Source: an uncultured Methylophilaceae bacterium (GTDB taxonomy: Bacteria > Pseudomonadota > Gammaproteobacteria > Burkholderiales > Methylophilaceae). From it: a DNA stretch of 40,931 bases. The position numbers and the translations under genes are program-made. The notes beneath the pieces are model-generated. The model saw nothing but the letters and a program-made list of their open reading frames with translations. It did not search any database and was not told the origin of the DNA. Positions 16,702-26,325 of the stretch are shown piece by piece. The DNA is taken from contig CAJBIA010000017.1 of the NCBI GenBank assembly GCA_903953055.1, positions 1-40,931 on the forward strand. The letters are read 5' to 3'. Positions within the stretch are counted from its first letter, which is position 1. Each line of letters starts with the position of its first letter.

Positions 16702-16904
16702 TTCACCTGCTCCAGAATAGGTTCCGGCGAAGTTGCAGGAGCACTGTGCAGGGCTTCCAACTCTTTGGGACTCAGCAAGTGGACTTTTTCAGGATGTAAA
16801 TCAGGCAGCGCTTCATGAGTGTTGACGGAAGCCGAAGCGATTAATTTGAAATAAGCAAAAATCGCGACATTCAATATCACTAAAAGGATCAAATAACGTT
16901 TCAT
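16698..16904 (-). CDS. Small single-pass membrane protein between coaX and DUF1348
   Basis: A 68-residue protein with one N-terminal membrane helix ([18 protein letters not shown], about residues 4-21) and a short, acidic, Pro-rich periplasmic tail containing [11 protein letters not shown]. In several betaproteobacteria the gene after coaX encodes a longer protein with the same kind of anchor followed by a SPOR domain. Here the tail stops after about 45 residues, so no SPOR fold can be present. It overlaps coaX upstream and DUF1348 downstream by 4 bp each (ATGA), strong evidence that it is translated. Either a shortened form of the SPOR protein or an unrelated small membrane protein. Confidence 0.65.
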   Translation of the reverse strand: MKRYLILLVILNVAIFAYFKLIASASVNTHEALPDLHPEKVHLLSPKELEALHSAPATSPEPILEQVK

Positions 16905-17644
16905 GCAGTTTCACTTCCCATTAAATACAACCCCTCTAAAACCAAGCTTTCTACAAACACCGGTTTAACCCCAAAAATCGGCGTCAAAATCGGCAATAAC
17001 AATTCGGCATCTCCACCAGTCATGACGATACTTGGGACATCCTGACAACGGGATTCTAATTGATCAGCCTGCATCACAATCGCACCCACCATGGCCATGA
17101 TAACGCCACTATAGCTTGCATCTGCAGTGTTACGCGGCAGATCTTGTCTTTGCCCATACATAGAGTTGACAGCATCCGTATGCTGCACCAGTGCATTTTG
17201 CATCATGTTCAACCCAGGAACAATCAAGCCCCCTAAAAAGGCGTCTTGGTAAAGACTATCAACGGTGAGCGCCGTCCCTACATTCACCACCAAACAGGCG
17301 GGCTGATTGGCGTAACGTTTGTATGCTGCCACCATGGATGCCCAGCGATCGACGCCCAATTGTTGAGGTAACTCATAGTGATTCTTCAAACCACAACTCA
17401 TCGCTTTTGCCTGTGCCCAGGCAAAAGGAATACGCGCTTTGACTAACAAAGCATCTAGTTTTTTGGCAATCACATCACCTGCTACATTGGCCGCGATGGC
17501 ATGCGAGCATGATTGCCAAGCAACAGGAATTTCAAAGCCATCAAGATCAGCGTTAAAACAAATCCCAGCTGTTTGAAGCTTGCCATCTCGCGCAAATATG
17601 GCCCACTTGGTGCGCGTATTTCCCGTGTCGACCGCTAAAATCAT
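16901..17644 (-). CDS. coaX: Type III pantothenate kinase
   Basis: It phosphorylates pantothenate, the first step of CoA synthesis. The 247-residue protein has the ASKHA-fold phosphate loop DTGNTRTKWAIF (residues 5-16), the DRWA segment in QQLGVDRWAS and the second loop NVGTALTVDSL, all as in CoaX and Baf-related proteins. It is thus the CoaA-independent type, insensitive to CoA feedback in characterised members. It lies directly after birA with a 4-bp ATGA overlap; birA-coaX pairing is common in betaproteobacteria and once gave rise to fused or misnamed Baf entries. Confidence 0.93.
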   Translation of the reverse strand: MILAVDTGNTRTKWAIFARDGKLQTAGICFNADLDGFEIPVAWQSCSHAIAANVAGDVIAKKLDALLVKARIPFAWAQAKAMSCGLKNHYELPQQLGVDRWASMVAAYKRYANQPACLVVNVGTALTVDSLYQDAFLGGLIVPGLNMMQNALVQHTDAVNSMYGQRQDLPRNTADASYSGVIMAMVGAIVMQADQLESRCQDVPSIVMTGGDAELLLPILTPIFGVKPVFVESLVLEGLYLMGSETA

Positions 17645-18660
17645 GCAATCCCTCGCAAACTAATTTCACCTGCCGAAAAGCGCTGTTCGCCCTGCGGCGT
17701 ATTCACAAGCAAAATGCCATCCAATGCCACACCTGTTACTTCCCCAAGCACCTCTCGACCATCTGGCATGAGCATTCTGACCGCTTGTTGATGATAAGCA
17801 TGATAGCGCATCCATTCTTCACGCAGCCCCTCGAAACCATGCTGCTCAAACGTGCTCAAGACATCGGCCATGTGCTTTAATACTTTGCCAAGCAAAATAT
17901 TGGGATCAGCAGCATCAGGCTTCATGGTATAGATATCATTAAATGGCTGATCGATTTGGCGTGATACGTTTTGAGGCAATCGAACATTGATGCCGACCCC
18001 AATGACGGCAGCGCTTGGGCCATCCATGTCGCCTTGCAACTCAATTAATATACCGGCCAATTTTTGATTGCCCAATGCAGTTTCCACGAGCAAATCATTG
18101 GGCCATTTAAGCTTCACCCCAGCAACGCCCAACGAATGTAAAGCACGGACCAAAGCAACACCAACCGCGAGACTCAACCCTGAAAGTGCAGAGGCCCCTA
18201 CCTGAAACCGCCATAACAAAGAAAAAGTTAAACTCGCCCCCAAGCCACCATACCAAGTACGACCGCGTCGCCCTTTGCCTGCTGTTTGCAGTTCGGTTAC
18301 CACGCAGGTGGCATGCGCCGCCGGCTGACCACCCAGGATCGTTGATTGACCAGCATTGGTTTTTTTCATCAAATAAGTATTGGTGGATTCGAGTGTGTCG
18401 TGCAATTCCAGTTTGAACCAAGCACGCTCTTGCCCAATCGTATTCATGATCTCGTCGTGATTAAGCATCCTGATCGGATCAGGCAATTTATAGCCCCGCC
18501 CACGCACCGAAAAAATCTCGACCCCTAATGTTTGTGCCTCCTGGATTGCGCTCCACACGGTCGTGCGCGTCACATTGAAATGCTGTGCAATCGCTTCACC
18601 TGAGTGAAAGCGACCATCTGCAAGCAAGCGTAAAATTGGGAATGTGAGTGTATTAATCAT
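17641..18660 (-). CDS. birA: Biotin-protein ligase / biotin operon repressor
   Basis: It makes biotinyl-5'-AMP and attaches biotin to the acetyl-CoA carboxylase carrier protein. The 339-residue form has an N-terminal winged helix (about residues 5-65; HFNVTRTTVWSAIQ is the recognition helix region), so it is the group II type that can also repress biotin genes. The catalytic domain has AGKGRRGRTW (adenylate-binding loop), KWPNDLLV (biotin-contacting lysine) and a C-terminal SH3-like cap with GEVTGVALDG. It is the first gene of a four-gene overlapping set and divergent from glnS. Confidence 0.94.
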   Translation of the reverse strand: MINTLTFPILRLLADGRFHSGEAIAQHFNVTRTTVWSAIQEAQTLGVEIFSVRGRGYKLPDPIRMLNHDEIMNTIGQERAWFKLELHDTLESTNTYLMKKTNAGQSTILGGQPAAHATCVVTELQTAGKGRRGRTWYGGLGASLTFSLLWRFQVGASALSGLSLAVGVALVRALHSLGVAGVKLKWPNDLLVETALGNQKLAGILIELQGDMDGPSAAVIGVGINVRLPQNVSRQIDQPFNDIYTMKPDAADPNILLGKVLKHMADVLSTFEQHGFEGLREEWMRYHAYHQQAVRMLMPDGREVLGEVTGVALDGILLVNTPQGEQRFSAGEISLRGIA

Positions 18661-18767
18661 CTTGAATGAGAGTTTAGCATAGGCTTAAGACACCAATCAT
18701 GAAGGAACACGCCACGCCAAGGCGCTCACAGTGTAAAATAATGGCTAACTTATACACAGTCATTGCT

Positions 18768-20534
18768 ATGTCATCAGAAAAAACACCGATCGCACCCGCT
18801 TCTAACTTTATTCGTGGCATTATTGATCGCGATTTAGCCCAAGGCACTAATGCAAGTCGACACTGGGCAGGCACACCAGGCGACGCCAATCACCATGCGG
18901 CAGGCCAGCCGGATCCAGCTAAAATTCGCACGCGTTTTCCGCCAGAACCGAACGGTTATTTACACATTGGTCACGCAAAAAGTATTTGTCTTAACTTTGG
19001 ATTGGCACGCGATTACGAAGGCGTATGCCATATGCGCTTTGATGACACTAACCCAGAAAAAGAAGAACAAGAATACGTCGACAGCATCACTGAAATGGTG
19101 AAGTGGCTAGGATTCGGTTGGGATGCTTTTGGTAAGTCACATTTGTATTATGCGAGCAATTATTTTGATTTAATGTACCAGGCCGCAGAAGTTTTAATCC
19201 GCGCAGGTAAAGCCTACGTGGATGAACAATCTGCTGAGGAAATGCGCATCAACCGAGGCACTCTCACAGAACCTGGAAAAAATTCTCCTTGGCGCGACCG
19301 CTCAATTGAAGAAAGCTTGAGCAAGTTCCGTGAAATGCGCAATGGCCAACATGCAGATGGCAGCATGGTATTGCGTGCCAAAATCGATATGGCTTCGCCT
19401 AACATCAACCTACGCGACCCGGCGATTTACCGCATTAAACGCGCCCACCATCACAACACTGGCGATCAATGGTGTATCTATCCCATGTACACTTTTGCCC
19501 ATCCCCTCGAAGACGCCTTTGAAGGGATCACGCATTCGATTTGCACGCTTGAGTTTGAAGACCAACGTCCATTTTATGACTGGGTATTAGAGCGTCTAGC
19601 CGAAGCCGGCATGCTCGCGCACCCTCTTCCAAAACAATATGAGTTCGCTCGTTTAAATCTGACTTACGTGGTGCTTTCAAAACGTAAATTAATTGATTTA
19701 GTTGAAAATCAACATGTCTCTGGGTGGGACGATCCACGTCTACCAACATTAGCAGGTGCCCGCCGTCGTGGTTACACGCCAGAGGGTTTCCGTCTATTTG
19801 CCGATCGGATTGGGGTCTCTAAATCAGACTCTTGGATTGAGTACACCATCTTAGAAGACTGCATGCGCGAAACCCTCAACCAGTCTGCAGAACGTCGTAT
19901 TGCTGTCCTCGATCCAATAAAACTCGTGATTGATAACTATCCAGCAGGTCAGTCTGAAGATTGCTTTGCCCCTAACCACCCACTCAAGCCTGAGTTAGGG
20001 AAGCGCACGGTTAAACTCAGTCAAGAATTGTGGATTGAACGTGAAGACTTCATGGAAGAACCCAGCAAAGGATTCTTTAGGTTAATGCCTGACGGGCTCG
20101 TTCGACTTCGCTATGGTTACGTGGTGAAGTGCACAGGGTTCGAAAAAGATGCGCATGGCCTTGTCACCACCATTCATTGTGAGTACTTGCCTGATACCAA
20201 ATCTGGCACCCCAGGTTCAGATAGCGTTAAAGTTAAAGGCAACATCCATTGGGTATCAGCTTCGCATGCCTACGCCGCTGAAATTCGAATGTATGACCGT
20301 TTATTCAAAGAGGCCCATCCAGGTAGTGGTGATCGCGACTATTTGGAAGACATTAATCCTAACGCCATAACAACTATCACTGCACAACTAGAATTAGGAT
20401 TAAAAGAAGCTTCGGCTGGCGAATCCTTCCAATTTGAACGTCACGGCTATTTCATTGCAGATCAAAAAGAGAGCGTTGCTGGCAAGCCGATCTTTAATCG
20501 AACCGTTACATTAAAAGATACCTGGCAAAAATAG
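18768..20534 (+). CDS. glnS: Glutaminyl-tRNA synthetase
   Basis: It charges tRNA-Gln directly with glutamine. Class I motifs are HIGH in PNGYLHIGHAKS and the KMSKS equivalent VLSKRKL. The frame is open from 18699, but the ATG at 18768 gives MSSEKTP...NFIRGIIDRDL, which aligns with the start of E. coli GlnS; the 23 codons before it look like leader sequence. That gives 588 residues against 554 in E. coli. Part of the excess is an insertion of about 25 residues (HWAGTPGDANHHAAGQ) just before the first motif. The C-terminal beta-barrel anticodon domains are complete. It is followed by a strong bidirectional terminator. Confidence 0.95.
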   Translation: MSSEKTPIAPASNFIRGIIDRDLAQGTNASRHWAGTPGDANHHAAGQPDPAKIRTRFPPEPNGYLHIGHAKSICLNFGLARDYEGVCHMRFDDTNPEKEEQEYVDSITEMVKWLGFGWDAFGKSHLYYASNYFDLMYQAAEVLIRAGKAYVDEQSAEEMRINRGTLTEPGKNSPWRDRSIEESLSKFREMRNGQHADGSMVLRAKIDMASPNINLRDPAIYRIKRAHHHNTGDQWCIYPMYTFAHPLEDAFEGITHSICTLEFEDQRPFYDWVLERLAEAGMLAHPLPKQYEFARLNLTYVVLSKRKLIDLVENQHVSGWDDPRLPTLAGARRRGYTPEGFRLFADRIGVSKSDSWIEYTILEDCMRETLNQSAERRIAVLDPIKLVIDNYPAGQSEDCFAPNHPLKPELGKRTVKLSQELWIEREDFMEEPSKGFFRLMPDGLVRLRYGYVVKCTGFEKDAHGLVTTIHCEYLPDTKSGTPGSDSVKVKGNIHWVSASHAYAAEIRMYDRLFKEAHPGSGDRDYLEDINPNAITTITAQLELGLKEASAGESFQFERHGYFIADQKESVAGKPIFNRTVTLKDTWQK

Positions 20535-20550
20535 AGTATGCCTCGCCATA

Positions 20551-20577
20551 AAAAAGCCGCCAGAAGGCGGCTTTTTT
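20551..20577. terminator. Bidirectional intrinsic terminator between glnS and glmM
   Basis: AAAAAGCCGCC (20551-20561) pairs with GGCGGCTTTTT (20566-20576) around AGAA. The six-T tail on the plus strand and the A-run on the left give both strands a proper terminator, fitting the convergent ends of glnS (20534) and glmM (20590). Confidence 0.9.
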
Positions 20578-20589
20578 ACATTCTTAATT

Positions 20590-21948
20590 TTACTTCGCTT
20601 CTTTGGCCACAACCTCAGCAATCTCATCAGCCAGTTGGCTGACCAACTTGCCATCCACCCCTTCAACCATCACCCGCAACTTAAGCTCAGTGCCTGAGGC
20701 TCTTAACAAAATGCGTCCATTGCCATTTAAGCTTTGCTCCGCCTTTTTAACCACCGCCTGAACTGCCTCATTCTTAGCCAAGTCGATGCGCTGTTTGACC
20801 GGCAGGTTGATAAGCACCTGTGGATAAAGCTTCAAGGCTTGGCCAGCTTCTAACAGCGTTTGATTTTGTGCATTCAGCGCAGCCAGTACTTGTAATGCCG
20901 CAATAATGCCATCGCCGCTAGTATGTTTGTCTAAACAAAGAATATGACCAGAATTCTCACCACCCAATTGCCAATGGTTTTTCACTAATAATTCACGCAC
21001 ATACCGATCACCTACTTTAGCGCGCTCAAAGGTAATCTGCATGTGATTAAATTGATGTTCGAGTGCGAGATTGGTCATCAAGGTGCCTGCCACCCCTCCC
21101 ACAAGCGTCCCTTGTTGGTGACGATGTTTGGCAATAATATAAAGTAGTTGATCACCATCTAATAGGTTGCCTGCGGCATCCACCATCATCACACGATCAC
21201 CGTCGCCATCAAAAGCAATCCCCAAATCCGCTTGATGCTCAACCACGGCTTTGCAAAGCTGTTGTGGATGAGTCGTACCCGAATCAGCGTTAATGTTTAA
21301 GCCATCGGGGTGATTTGCAATCGTAATCACTTTTGCACCGAGCTCATGAAATACCGGTGGCGCCACGTGATAAGTAGCCCCATTGGCACAATCGAGCACA
21401 ATTTTTAGGCCACGCAAATCTAAATCATTAGGGAAAGTGCTTTTACAAAACTCGACATAACGACCTGCCGCATCATCAATCCGTTTTACTTGACCCAACG
21501 CGACTGATGGCATGACCTCCATGGCTTTATCCAGCTCTGCTTCAATTTGATGCTCAACTTCATCAGGGAGTTTAGTCCCTAAACTTGAGAAAAATTTGAT
21601 GCCATTATCTTCAAATGGATTATGGGAGGCTGAAATCACAATCCCAGCTTGCGCTCTTAAGGCGCGGGTTAAATAAGCAATCGCAGGCGTTGGCATTGGA
21701 CCAGTTAATCGTACATTCACCCCAGCAGCACATAGACCCGCCTGCAAAGCAGATTCCAACATGTAGCCTGAAATACGCGTATCTTTTCCGATGAGTACCG
21801 TCGGACGTTTATCCTTGGCTAAGTGACGATCAGCGCTCGCCAGCACGCGACCTGCGGCATAGCCCAAGCGCATTACAAACTCGGGGGTAATGGGCGACCT
21901 GCCCACTTGCCCACGAATGCCATCGGTACCGAAATATTTTTTACCCAT
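20590..21948 (-). CDS. glmM: Phosphoglucosamine mutase
   Basis: It converts glucosamine-6-phosphate to glucosamine-1-phosphate for UDP-GlcNAc, and so for peptidoglycan and LPS. The 452-residue protein has the four-domain alpha-D-phosphohexomutase layout: the phosphoserine loop [12 protein letters not shown] (about residues 100-111), the metal loop FDGDGDR, the sugar loop GGENSGH and the phosphate-binding RASGTE near the C-terminus. It closes the rlmE-ftsH-folP-glmM group and starts 21 bp after folP, the arrangement also found in E. coli. Confidence 0.96.
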   Translation of the reverse strand: MGKKYFGTDGIRGQVGRSPITPEFVMRLGYAAGRVLASADRHLAKDKRPTVLIGKDTRISGYMLESALQAGLCAAGVNVRLTGPMPTPAIAYLTRALRAQAGIVISASHNPFEDNGIKFFSSLGTKLPDEVEHQIEAELDKAMEVMPSVALGQVKRIDDAAGRYVEFCKSTFPNDLDLRGLKIVLDCANGATYHVAPPVFHELGAKVITIANHPDGLNINADSGTTHPQQLCKAVVEHQADLGIAFDGDGDRVMMVDAAGNLLDGDQLLYIIAKHRHQQGTLVGGVAGTLMTNLALEHQFNHMQITFERAKVGDRYVRELLVKNHWQLGGENSGHILCLDKHTSGDGIIAALQVLAALNAQNQTLLEAGQALKLYPQVLINLPVKQRIDLAKNEAVQAVVKKAEQSLNGNGRILLRASGTELKLRVMVEGVDGKLVSQLADEIAEVVAKEAK

Positions 21949-21969
21949 AGTTATGATCTTTAATTATTT

Positions 21970-22794
21970 TTAGTGATGCATCACCGCAGCAACCACTTTT
22001 AGTGCATCCACCGTTGGCTTAACATCATGTACCCGAACAATATTCGCTCCCTTGATCGCAGATAACACCGATGCAGCAATACTGGCATGTAATCGCTCAT
22101 CCACATCCAATCCAGCCACCTGCCCCAATACAGACTTACGTGAAAGTCCAACCAACAGAGGGATCCCTAATGATTGTAAGCTTGATAAATGATTAAGCAA
22201 GGTGAGATTATGCGCGGTTCGCTTGCCAAAGCCAAACCCCGGATCCAACAAGAGACGATTTCTACTAATACCCGCTGCCTCCGCTGCTTGCAAACGCGCC
22301 GCTAAAAACTCCATGACCTCAAGTACCACATCTGCGTATTGAGGATCAACTTGCATGTTTTGTGGGAGGCCTTGCATATGCATCAGACAAACGCCCACAT
22401 GACTTTTTGCCACAATTTCCATGGCGTTGGGCGCTTGCAATGCACGCACATCATTAACCATGTCTACCCCTGAATCAATGGCTGCACGCATGACTTCAGG
22501 TTTATAAGTATCAATGGATAAGGGAACGCCTGCCTGCGCTAAGGCCTTAATGACGGGTAACACTCGTTTAAGCTCTTCTTCTAGCGGCACTGGAGTTGCG
22601 CCAGGGCGAGTAGACTCCCCGCCAATATCGAGAATGTCTGCGCCTTCTTCAACTAATTGCATTGCATGGGCAATGGCTTTATCGCTACGATTAAATTTTC
22701 CACCATCAGAGAACGAGTCAGGCGTGACATTGACAATCCCCATCACACGAGGAGCGCTTAAGTCGAGTTGGAATCTACCGCAGAGAAAATTCAT
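21970..22794 (-). CDS. folP: Dihydropteroate synthase
   Basis: It joins p-aminobenzoate to the pterin in folate synthesis and is the sulfonamide target. The 274-residue protein has the family signatures GIVNVTPDSFSDGG (residues about 19-32), DIGGESTRPGA (about 56-66) and, near the end, LSRKS in the phosphate pocket and VRVHDV. No resistance-type insertion is evident in the pABA loops. It lies 67 bp downstream of ftsH and 21 bp before glmM. Confidence 0.96.
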   Translation of the reverse strand: MNFLCGRFQLDLSAPRVMGIVNVTPDSFSDGGKFNRSDKAIAHAMQLVEEGADILDIGGESTRPGATPVPLEEELKRVLPVIKALAQAGVPLSIDTYKPEVMRAAIDSGVDMVNDVRALQAPNAMEIVAKSHVGVCLMHMQGLPQNMQVDPQYADVVLEVMEFLAARLQAAEAAGISRNRLLLDPGFGFGKRTAHNLTLLNHLSSLQSLGIPLLVGLSRKSVLGQVAGLDVDERLHASIAASVLSAIKGANIVRVHDVKPTVDALKVVAAVMHH

Positions 22795-22861
22795 GCAAAT
22801 AAAGCCATCCGGTGTTACTGGATTTTTCAGAATACACCGGCCGGCTTACCCTCTTTTACAA

Positions 22862-24754
22862 TTAATTTTTAGCAGCGGGTTGAGGTGCGACAGTCGGTTG
22901 ACTTCCCGTTGTGCCATTGTCACCGCGACTGGCTTTGTTGCTTGACTGACTAGGCTTAGGCGCTCTTGGCGGCTGCCCGGCCATAATGTCATTGATCTGC
23001 TCAGCATCGATGGTTTCCCATTCAAGTAAAGCGGCGGTCATCGCTTCGACTTTGTCTCGATGATCTTCTAGCAATTGACGCGCAATCCCATATTGTTCAT
23101 CTAAGATCCGACGAATTTCAGAATCAACCTTTTGCTGCGTCGCTTCAGATACCGTTTTTGATGACATGCTACCAAAGAAAGAGTCTTGCTCACTGCCTGC
23201 ATAGACCATCGTGCCAAGTGCATCAGACATCCCGTAACGCGTCACCATATCACGGGCTAACTTAGTCGCACGCTCAAAGTCATTGGATGCCCCGGTCGAC
23301 ATTTGATGCATAAAAATCTCTTCAGCAATACGACCGCCAAAAAGAATCGAAATCTCTTCTAACATCTTGTCACGATAGTTGCTGATTCGATCGAATTCCG
23401 GCAATTGCCACGTCAAACCAAGCGCCCATCCTCGTGGCATGATCGTCACTTTATGGACAGGGTCTGCTTTAGGTAAGAGCTTAGCCACCACCGCATGCCC
23501 TGACTCATGGTAGGCAGTATTACGACGTTCCTCTTCACGCATCACCATAGAAGTGCGCTCTGGGCCCATGAAGATTTTATCTTTCGCATCTTCAAAGTCA
23601 GACATATCTACGGTGCGCTTATTACGACGGGCTGCAAATAAGGCAGCTTCATTCACAAGGTTAGCTAAATCTGCACCTGAGAACCCAGGCGTACCACGCG
23701 CAAGAATATCAGCTTTAACATCTGGATCAATTGGCACTTTACGCATGTGGACCAACAAAATTTGTTCACGGCCACGAATGTCAGGCAAACCGACCATGAC
23801 TTGACGATCAAAACGTCCTGGACGAAGCAAGGCTTTATCAAGCACATCTGCGCGGTTAGTTGCAGCGATTACAATGACGCCTGAATTAGGCTCAAAGCCA
23901 TCCATCTCAACCAGCATTTGATTCAAGGTTTGTTCACGTTCGTCATTACCACCACCAGTCCCCGCACCACGATGACGACCGACTGCATCAATTTCATCAA
24001 TAAAGATAATGCAAGGCGCTGCTTTCTTCGCTTGTTCAAACATATCACGCACGCGCGCAGCGCCAACGCCGACAAACATTTCAACAAAATCTGAACCTGA
24101 GATGGTGAAAAATGGCACTTTTGCTTCACCAGCAATTGCTTTTGCTAGCAGGGTTTTACCCGTACCAGGTGGTCCAATCATTAATACTCCGCGCGGGATG
24201 CGACCACCCAACTTTTGGAATTTGCCTGGATCACGTAAGAATTCAACCAGTTCATAAACTTCTTCTTTTGCTTCATCGCAACCAGCGACATCTGCAAAAG
24301 TGGTTTGATTGGAGGCCTCGTCTAACTGACGCGCTTTGCTTTTACCAAACGAGAATGCACCGCCTTTACCGCCACCTTGCATTTGACGCATGAAGAATAT
24401 CCAAACGCCAATTAATAAAACCATCGGGAACCAGTTAATCAAAATGCTCATCAACAAGGATTGCTCTTGCTCTGGCTTCGCTTCCACCTTGACATTGTTC
24501 TTCAGCAAGTCGCCCATCATTCCTGGGTCATAGGGGGCATAAGAATTAAATTTTTTGCCATCCGAATTTTCACCATGCAACATCCGACCTTCAATGATGA
24601 CCTTAGCCACATGACCCTGCTTCACTTCATTGATGAATTGTGAGTAGACGATCTGATTCTCTGGTCCATTTTTATTTGAGAACTGATTAAAAACCGTCAT
24701 CAAGATAATGGCAACAATCACCCATATCGCGATATTTTTAATGGTGTTATTCAA
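22862..24754 (-). CDS. ftsH: ATP-dependent zinc metalloprotease FtsH
   Basis: A hexameric inner-membrane AAA+ protease that degrades membrane proteins and regulators. The 630-residue protein has two membrane helices (about residues 6-22 and 102-121) flanking a small periplasmic domain, then the AAA module with Walker A GPPGTGKT (194-201), Walker B FIDEIDA, the SRH region, and the zinc site HESGH. The Pro/Ser/Gln-rich C-terminus is variable in the family. The start codon is TTG at 24752-24754 with AAAGGAT about 7 nt upstream; the only nearby upstream ATG is followed at once by TAA. The start matches the E. coli N-terminus (helix beginning near residue 5). Confidence 0.96.
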   Translation of the reverse strand: MNNTIKNIAIWVIVAIILMTVFNQFSNKNGPENQIVYSQFINEVKQGHVAKVIIEGRMLHGENSDGKKFNSYAPYDPGMMGDLLKNNVKVEAKPEQEQSLLMSILINWFPMVLLIGVWIFFMRQMQGGGKGGAFSFGKSKARQLDEASNQTTFADVAGCDEAKEEVYELVEFLRDPGKFQKLGGRIPRGVLMIGPPGTGKTLLAKAIAGEAKVPFFTISGSDFVEMFVGVGAARVRDMFEQAKKAAPCIIFIDEIDAVGRHRGAGTGGGNDEREQTLNQMLVEMDGFEPNSGVIVIAATNRADVLDKALLRPGRFDRQVMVGLPDIRGREQILLVHMRKVPIDPDVKADILARGTPGFSGADLANLVNEAALFAARRNKRTVDMSDFEDAKDKIFMGPERTSMVMREEERRNTAYHESGHAVVAKLLPKADPVHKVTIMPRGWALGLTWQLPEFDRISNYRDKMLEEISILFGGRIAEEIFMHQMSTGASNDFERATKLARDMVTRYGMSDALGTMVYAGSEQDSFFGSMSSKTVSEATQQKVDSEIRRILDEQYGIARQLLEDHRDKVEAMTAALLEWETIDAEQINDIMAGQPPRAPKPSQSSNKASRGDNGTTGSQPTVAPQPAAKN

Positions 24755-24837
24755 GATTACATCCTTTTATAGACTGCATTTGTACAATTAAAATCTTACC
24801 ACTAAATCCAGTTTGTATTCACGAAGCCGTGGTTTAA

Positions 24838-25467
24838 TTAACGATCGACGGATTTACGTTTTAAGCCTATTAAATAAACTTCCGTACTCCGATCCCGAGA
24901 CGCCTTAGGTTTACGTGTTACTACCTTCTCAAAACTCTCTCGCATCACTTTCACAATTTCTTCAAAACCAGAACCAATGAACACTTTGACTAGAAAGTTA
25001 CCTTCTGGTTTCAGCCATTTCAAGCTAAAGTCGACCGCTAGTTCCGTCAAGTAAACCGCATTGGGCTGATCTACTGAAGTAATACCACTTATATTGGGGG
25101 CCATGTCTGAAATTACAAGGTCTATTGGCTTTCCACCCAATGTTTCTTCAAGTTGTTCAAGAATTGCATCTTCCCGAAAATCGCCTTGGATAAATTCCAC
25201 GCCTGGAATTCCCACCATCGGCAGCAAATCTAGTGCAATCACACGGCCGTTGCCTTTTAGTCGCTGAATTGCTACTTGAGACCAACTGCCTGGAGTTGAG
25301 CCCAAATCAACAATCACCATGCCCGGCTTGATTAATCTGTCTTTATCATCAATCTCTAATAACTTATACGCTGCACGCGCTCGATACCCGTCTTTTTGGG
25401 CAAGCTTAACGTATGGGTCATTCACGTGTTCTTGCATCCAAGCTTTGCTGGTTTTCGTTCTTTTCAT
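24838..25467 (-). CDS. rlmE: 23S rRNA (uridine-2'-O)-methyltransferase (RrmJ/FtsJ)
   Basis: It methylates U2552 of 23S rRNA late in 50S assembly. The 209-residue protein has an S-adenosylmethionine fold with [16 protein letters not shown] (about residues 48-63), [10 protein letters not shown] (about 116-125) and the K-D-K-E catalytic set, including Lys in FLVKVFIG and the Glu of STEVYLIG. It is divergent from yhbY, another ribosome-assembly protein, as in E. coli, and lies 83 bp upstream of ftsH on the same strand. Confidence 0.95.
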   Translation of the reverse strand: MKRTKTSKAWMQEHVNDPYVKLAQKDGYRARAAYKLLEIDDKDRLIKPGMVIVDLGSTPGSWSQVAIQRLKGNGRVIALDLLPMVGIPGVEFIQGDFREDAILEQLEETLGGKPIDLVISDMAPNISGITSVDQPNAVYLTELAVDFSLKWLKPEGNFLVKVFIGSGFEEIVKVMRESFEKVVTRKPKASRDRSTEVYLIGLKRKSVDR

Positions 25468-25491
25468 GGCCTAAGCTTCATGTGATAAAAT
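25463..25491 (+). promoter_or_regulatory. Possible sigma-70 promoter of yhbY
   Basis: TAAAAT at 25486-25491 differs from the -10 consensus by one base and follows TTCATG (25463-25468) with a 17-bp spacer; the -35 is weak. It overlaps the first codons of the divergent rlmE. Transcription would begin about 25498, just before a small upstream frame. Confidence 0.35.
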
Positions 25492-25501
25492 AAGGTCCTT
25501 A

Positions 25502-25534
25502 ATGAATCAACAAGACAAGATAGACACTGCGTGA
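25502..25534 (+). CDS. Ten-codon upstream reading frame overlapping the yhbY start
   Basis: ATG at 25502 opens MNQQDKIDTA and stops at TGA 25532-25534, which overlaps the yhbY GTG start (25531-25533) in the arrangement GTGA. AAGG lies 6 nt before the ATG, a better ribosome-binding site than anything before the GTG. The layout suggests that ribosomes terminate here and restart on yhbY. It is short enough to be chance, and the peptide itself is probably unimportant. Confidence 0.35.
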   Translation: MNQQDKIDTA

Positions 25535-25818
25535 ATAATAAACAAATTAGCCACCTTCGTGGCCTCGCCCACAAACTCAATCCGGTTGTCATGATTGGCA
25601 ATAATGGCCTGACCCCGAGTGTTTTGCAAGAAATTGAAAACAGCCTTAATGCACACGAACTCATCAAAATAAAAGTGTTTGGCGATGATCGAGAAGCCCG
25701 TGTTGCGATGTTAGAAGAAATCTGTGAAAAAACTGGGGCAACTAATGTCCACCACATCGGCAAACAATTAGTCATCTATCGCCAGAATGAAGTTGCAAAA
25801 ATCGTTATACCGAATTAA
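25531..25818 (+). CDS. yhbY: RNA-binding protein YhbY (CRM domain)
   Basis: A 95-residue single CRM/CRS1-YhbY domain that binds pre-50S particles and helps ribosome assembly. LRGLAHKLNPVVMIGNNGLT (residues 7-26) holds the GxxG-type RNA-binding turn, and IKIKVFGDDRE follows. The start codon is GTG; family members begin 5-8 residues before the LRGLAH block, which fixes it. It is the only plus-strand gene in a long minus-strand block. Confidence 0.9.
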   Translation: MNNKQISHLRGLAHKLNPVVMIGNNGLTPSVLQEIENSLNAHELIKIKVFGDDREARVAMLEEICEKTGATNVHHIGKQLVIYRQNEVAKIVIPN

Positions 25819-25830
25819 CACCGAATTAAC

Positions 25831-25862
25831 CAGGTAATGTGCGAAATACCAAAATTACCGGG
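25831..25862. terminator. Imperfect hairpin between convergent yhbY and the DUF4149 gene
   Basis: CCAGGTAAT and ATTACCGGG form a 9-bp stem with one mismatch around a 15-nt loop. It spans the DUF4149 stop. There is no T-tract, so it would be a weak bidirectional terminator at most. Confidence 0.25.
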
Positions 25863-26307
25863 TAGCTTTGAGCACTAACACCAAGCCTAATAAACTTTGA
25901 ATGGCATAAGCAATACTTGCCACACCGTGCCAAGTTTCAAATCGATCGGCAAACACACTATGCATGACGTCCAGCGGCAATGCATCCGCCTTTAGTTTTG
26001 CAATAATAACGGCAATGCCAAAGTGCCCAACCAATGTCAACACCAGCATCACAAATCCTGCCCAAAAAAAAGCTTGTTTCAGGGCACTTCCGCCAAATTT
26101 CATTACCCGGTTTAACAACAAATAAACCCCACACACCATACCAATATAAGCAACAATCGTAAACATTTCTCCAGCTAACATTCCTGCCAATTGTCTATCG
26201 GGGAGATGATAAAACAAGACGGGCGCAGCCACATAACCAACAGCCCATAAGCCACCCACCCAAAGGGTGATTGATATTAACGCTAATTTATCTGTCCATT
26301 GATTCAT
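25855..26307 (-). CDS. DUF4149-family membrane protein
   Basis: A 150-residue protein with four membrane helices: about residues 8-30 (LALISITLWVGGLWAVGYV), 48-65, 78-100 and 125-147. The GLWAVGYVAAPVLF stretch is characteristic of DUF4149, a family commonly next to greA or yhbY in betaproteobacteria and of unknown function. I chose ATG 26307, which has GGAG 8 nt upstream, over the GTG at 26316. It lies 18 bp after greA and is probably the last gene of the carAB-greA transcript. Confidence 0.8.
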   Translation of the reverse strand: MNQWTDKLALISITLWVGGLWAVGYVAAPVLFYHLPDRQLAGMLAGEMFTIVAYIGMVCGVYLLLNRVMKFGGSALKQAFFWAGFVMLVLTLVGHFGIAVIIAKLKADALPLDVMHSVFADRFETWHGVASIAYAIQSLLGLVLVLKATR

Positions 26308-26325
26308 TGCGCACACTCCGGCGAT

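Noticed and set aside
18699-18767. N-terminal extension of glnS from the upstream ATG
   Set aside because: The extra 23 residues have no counterpart in GlnS proteins, and the internal ATG aligns exactly with the E. coli start.
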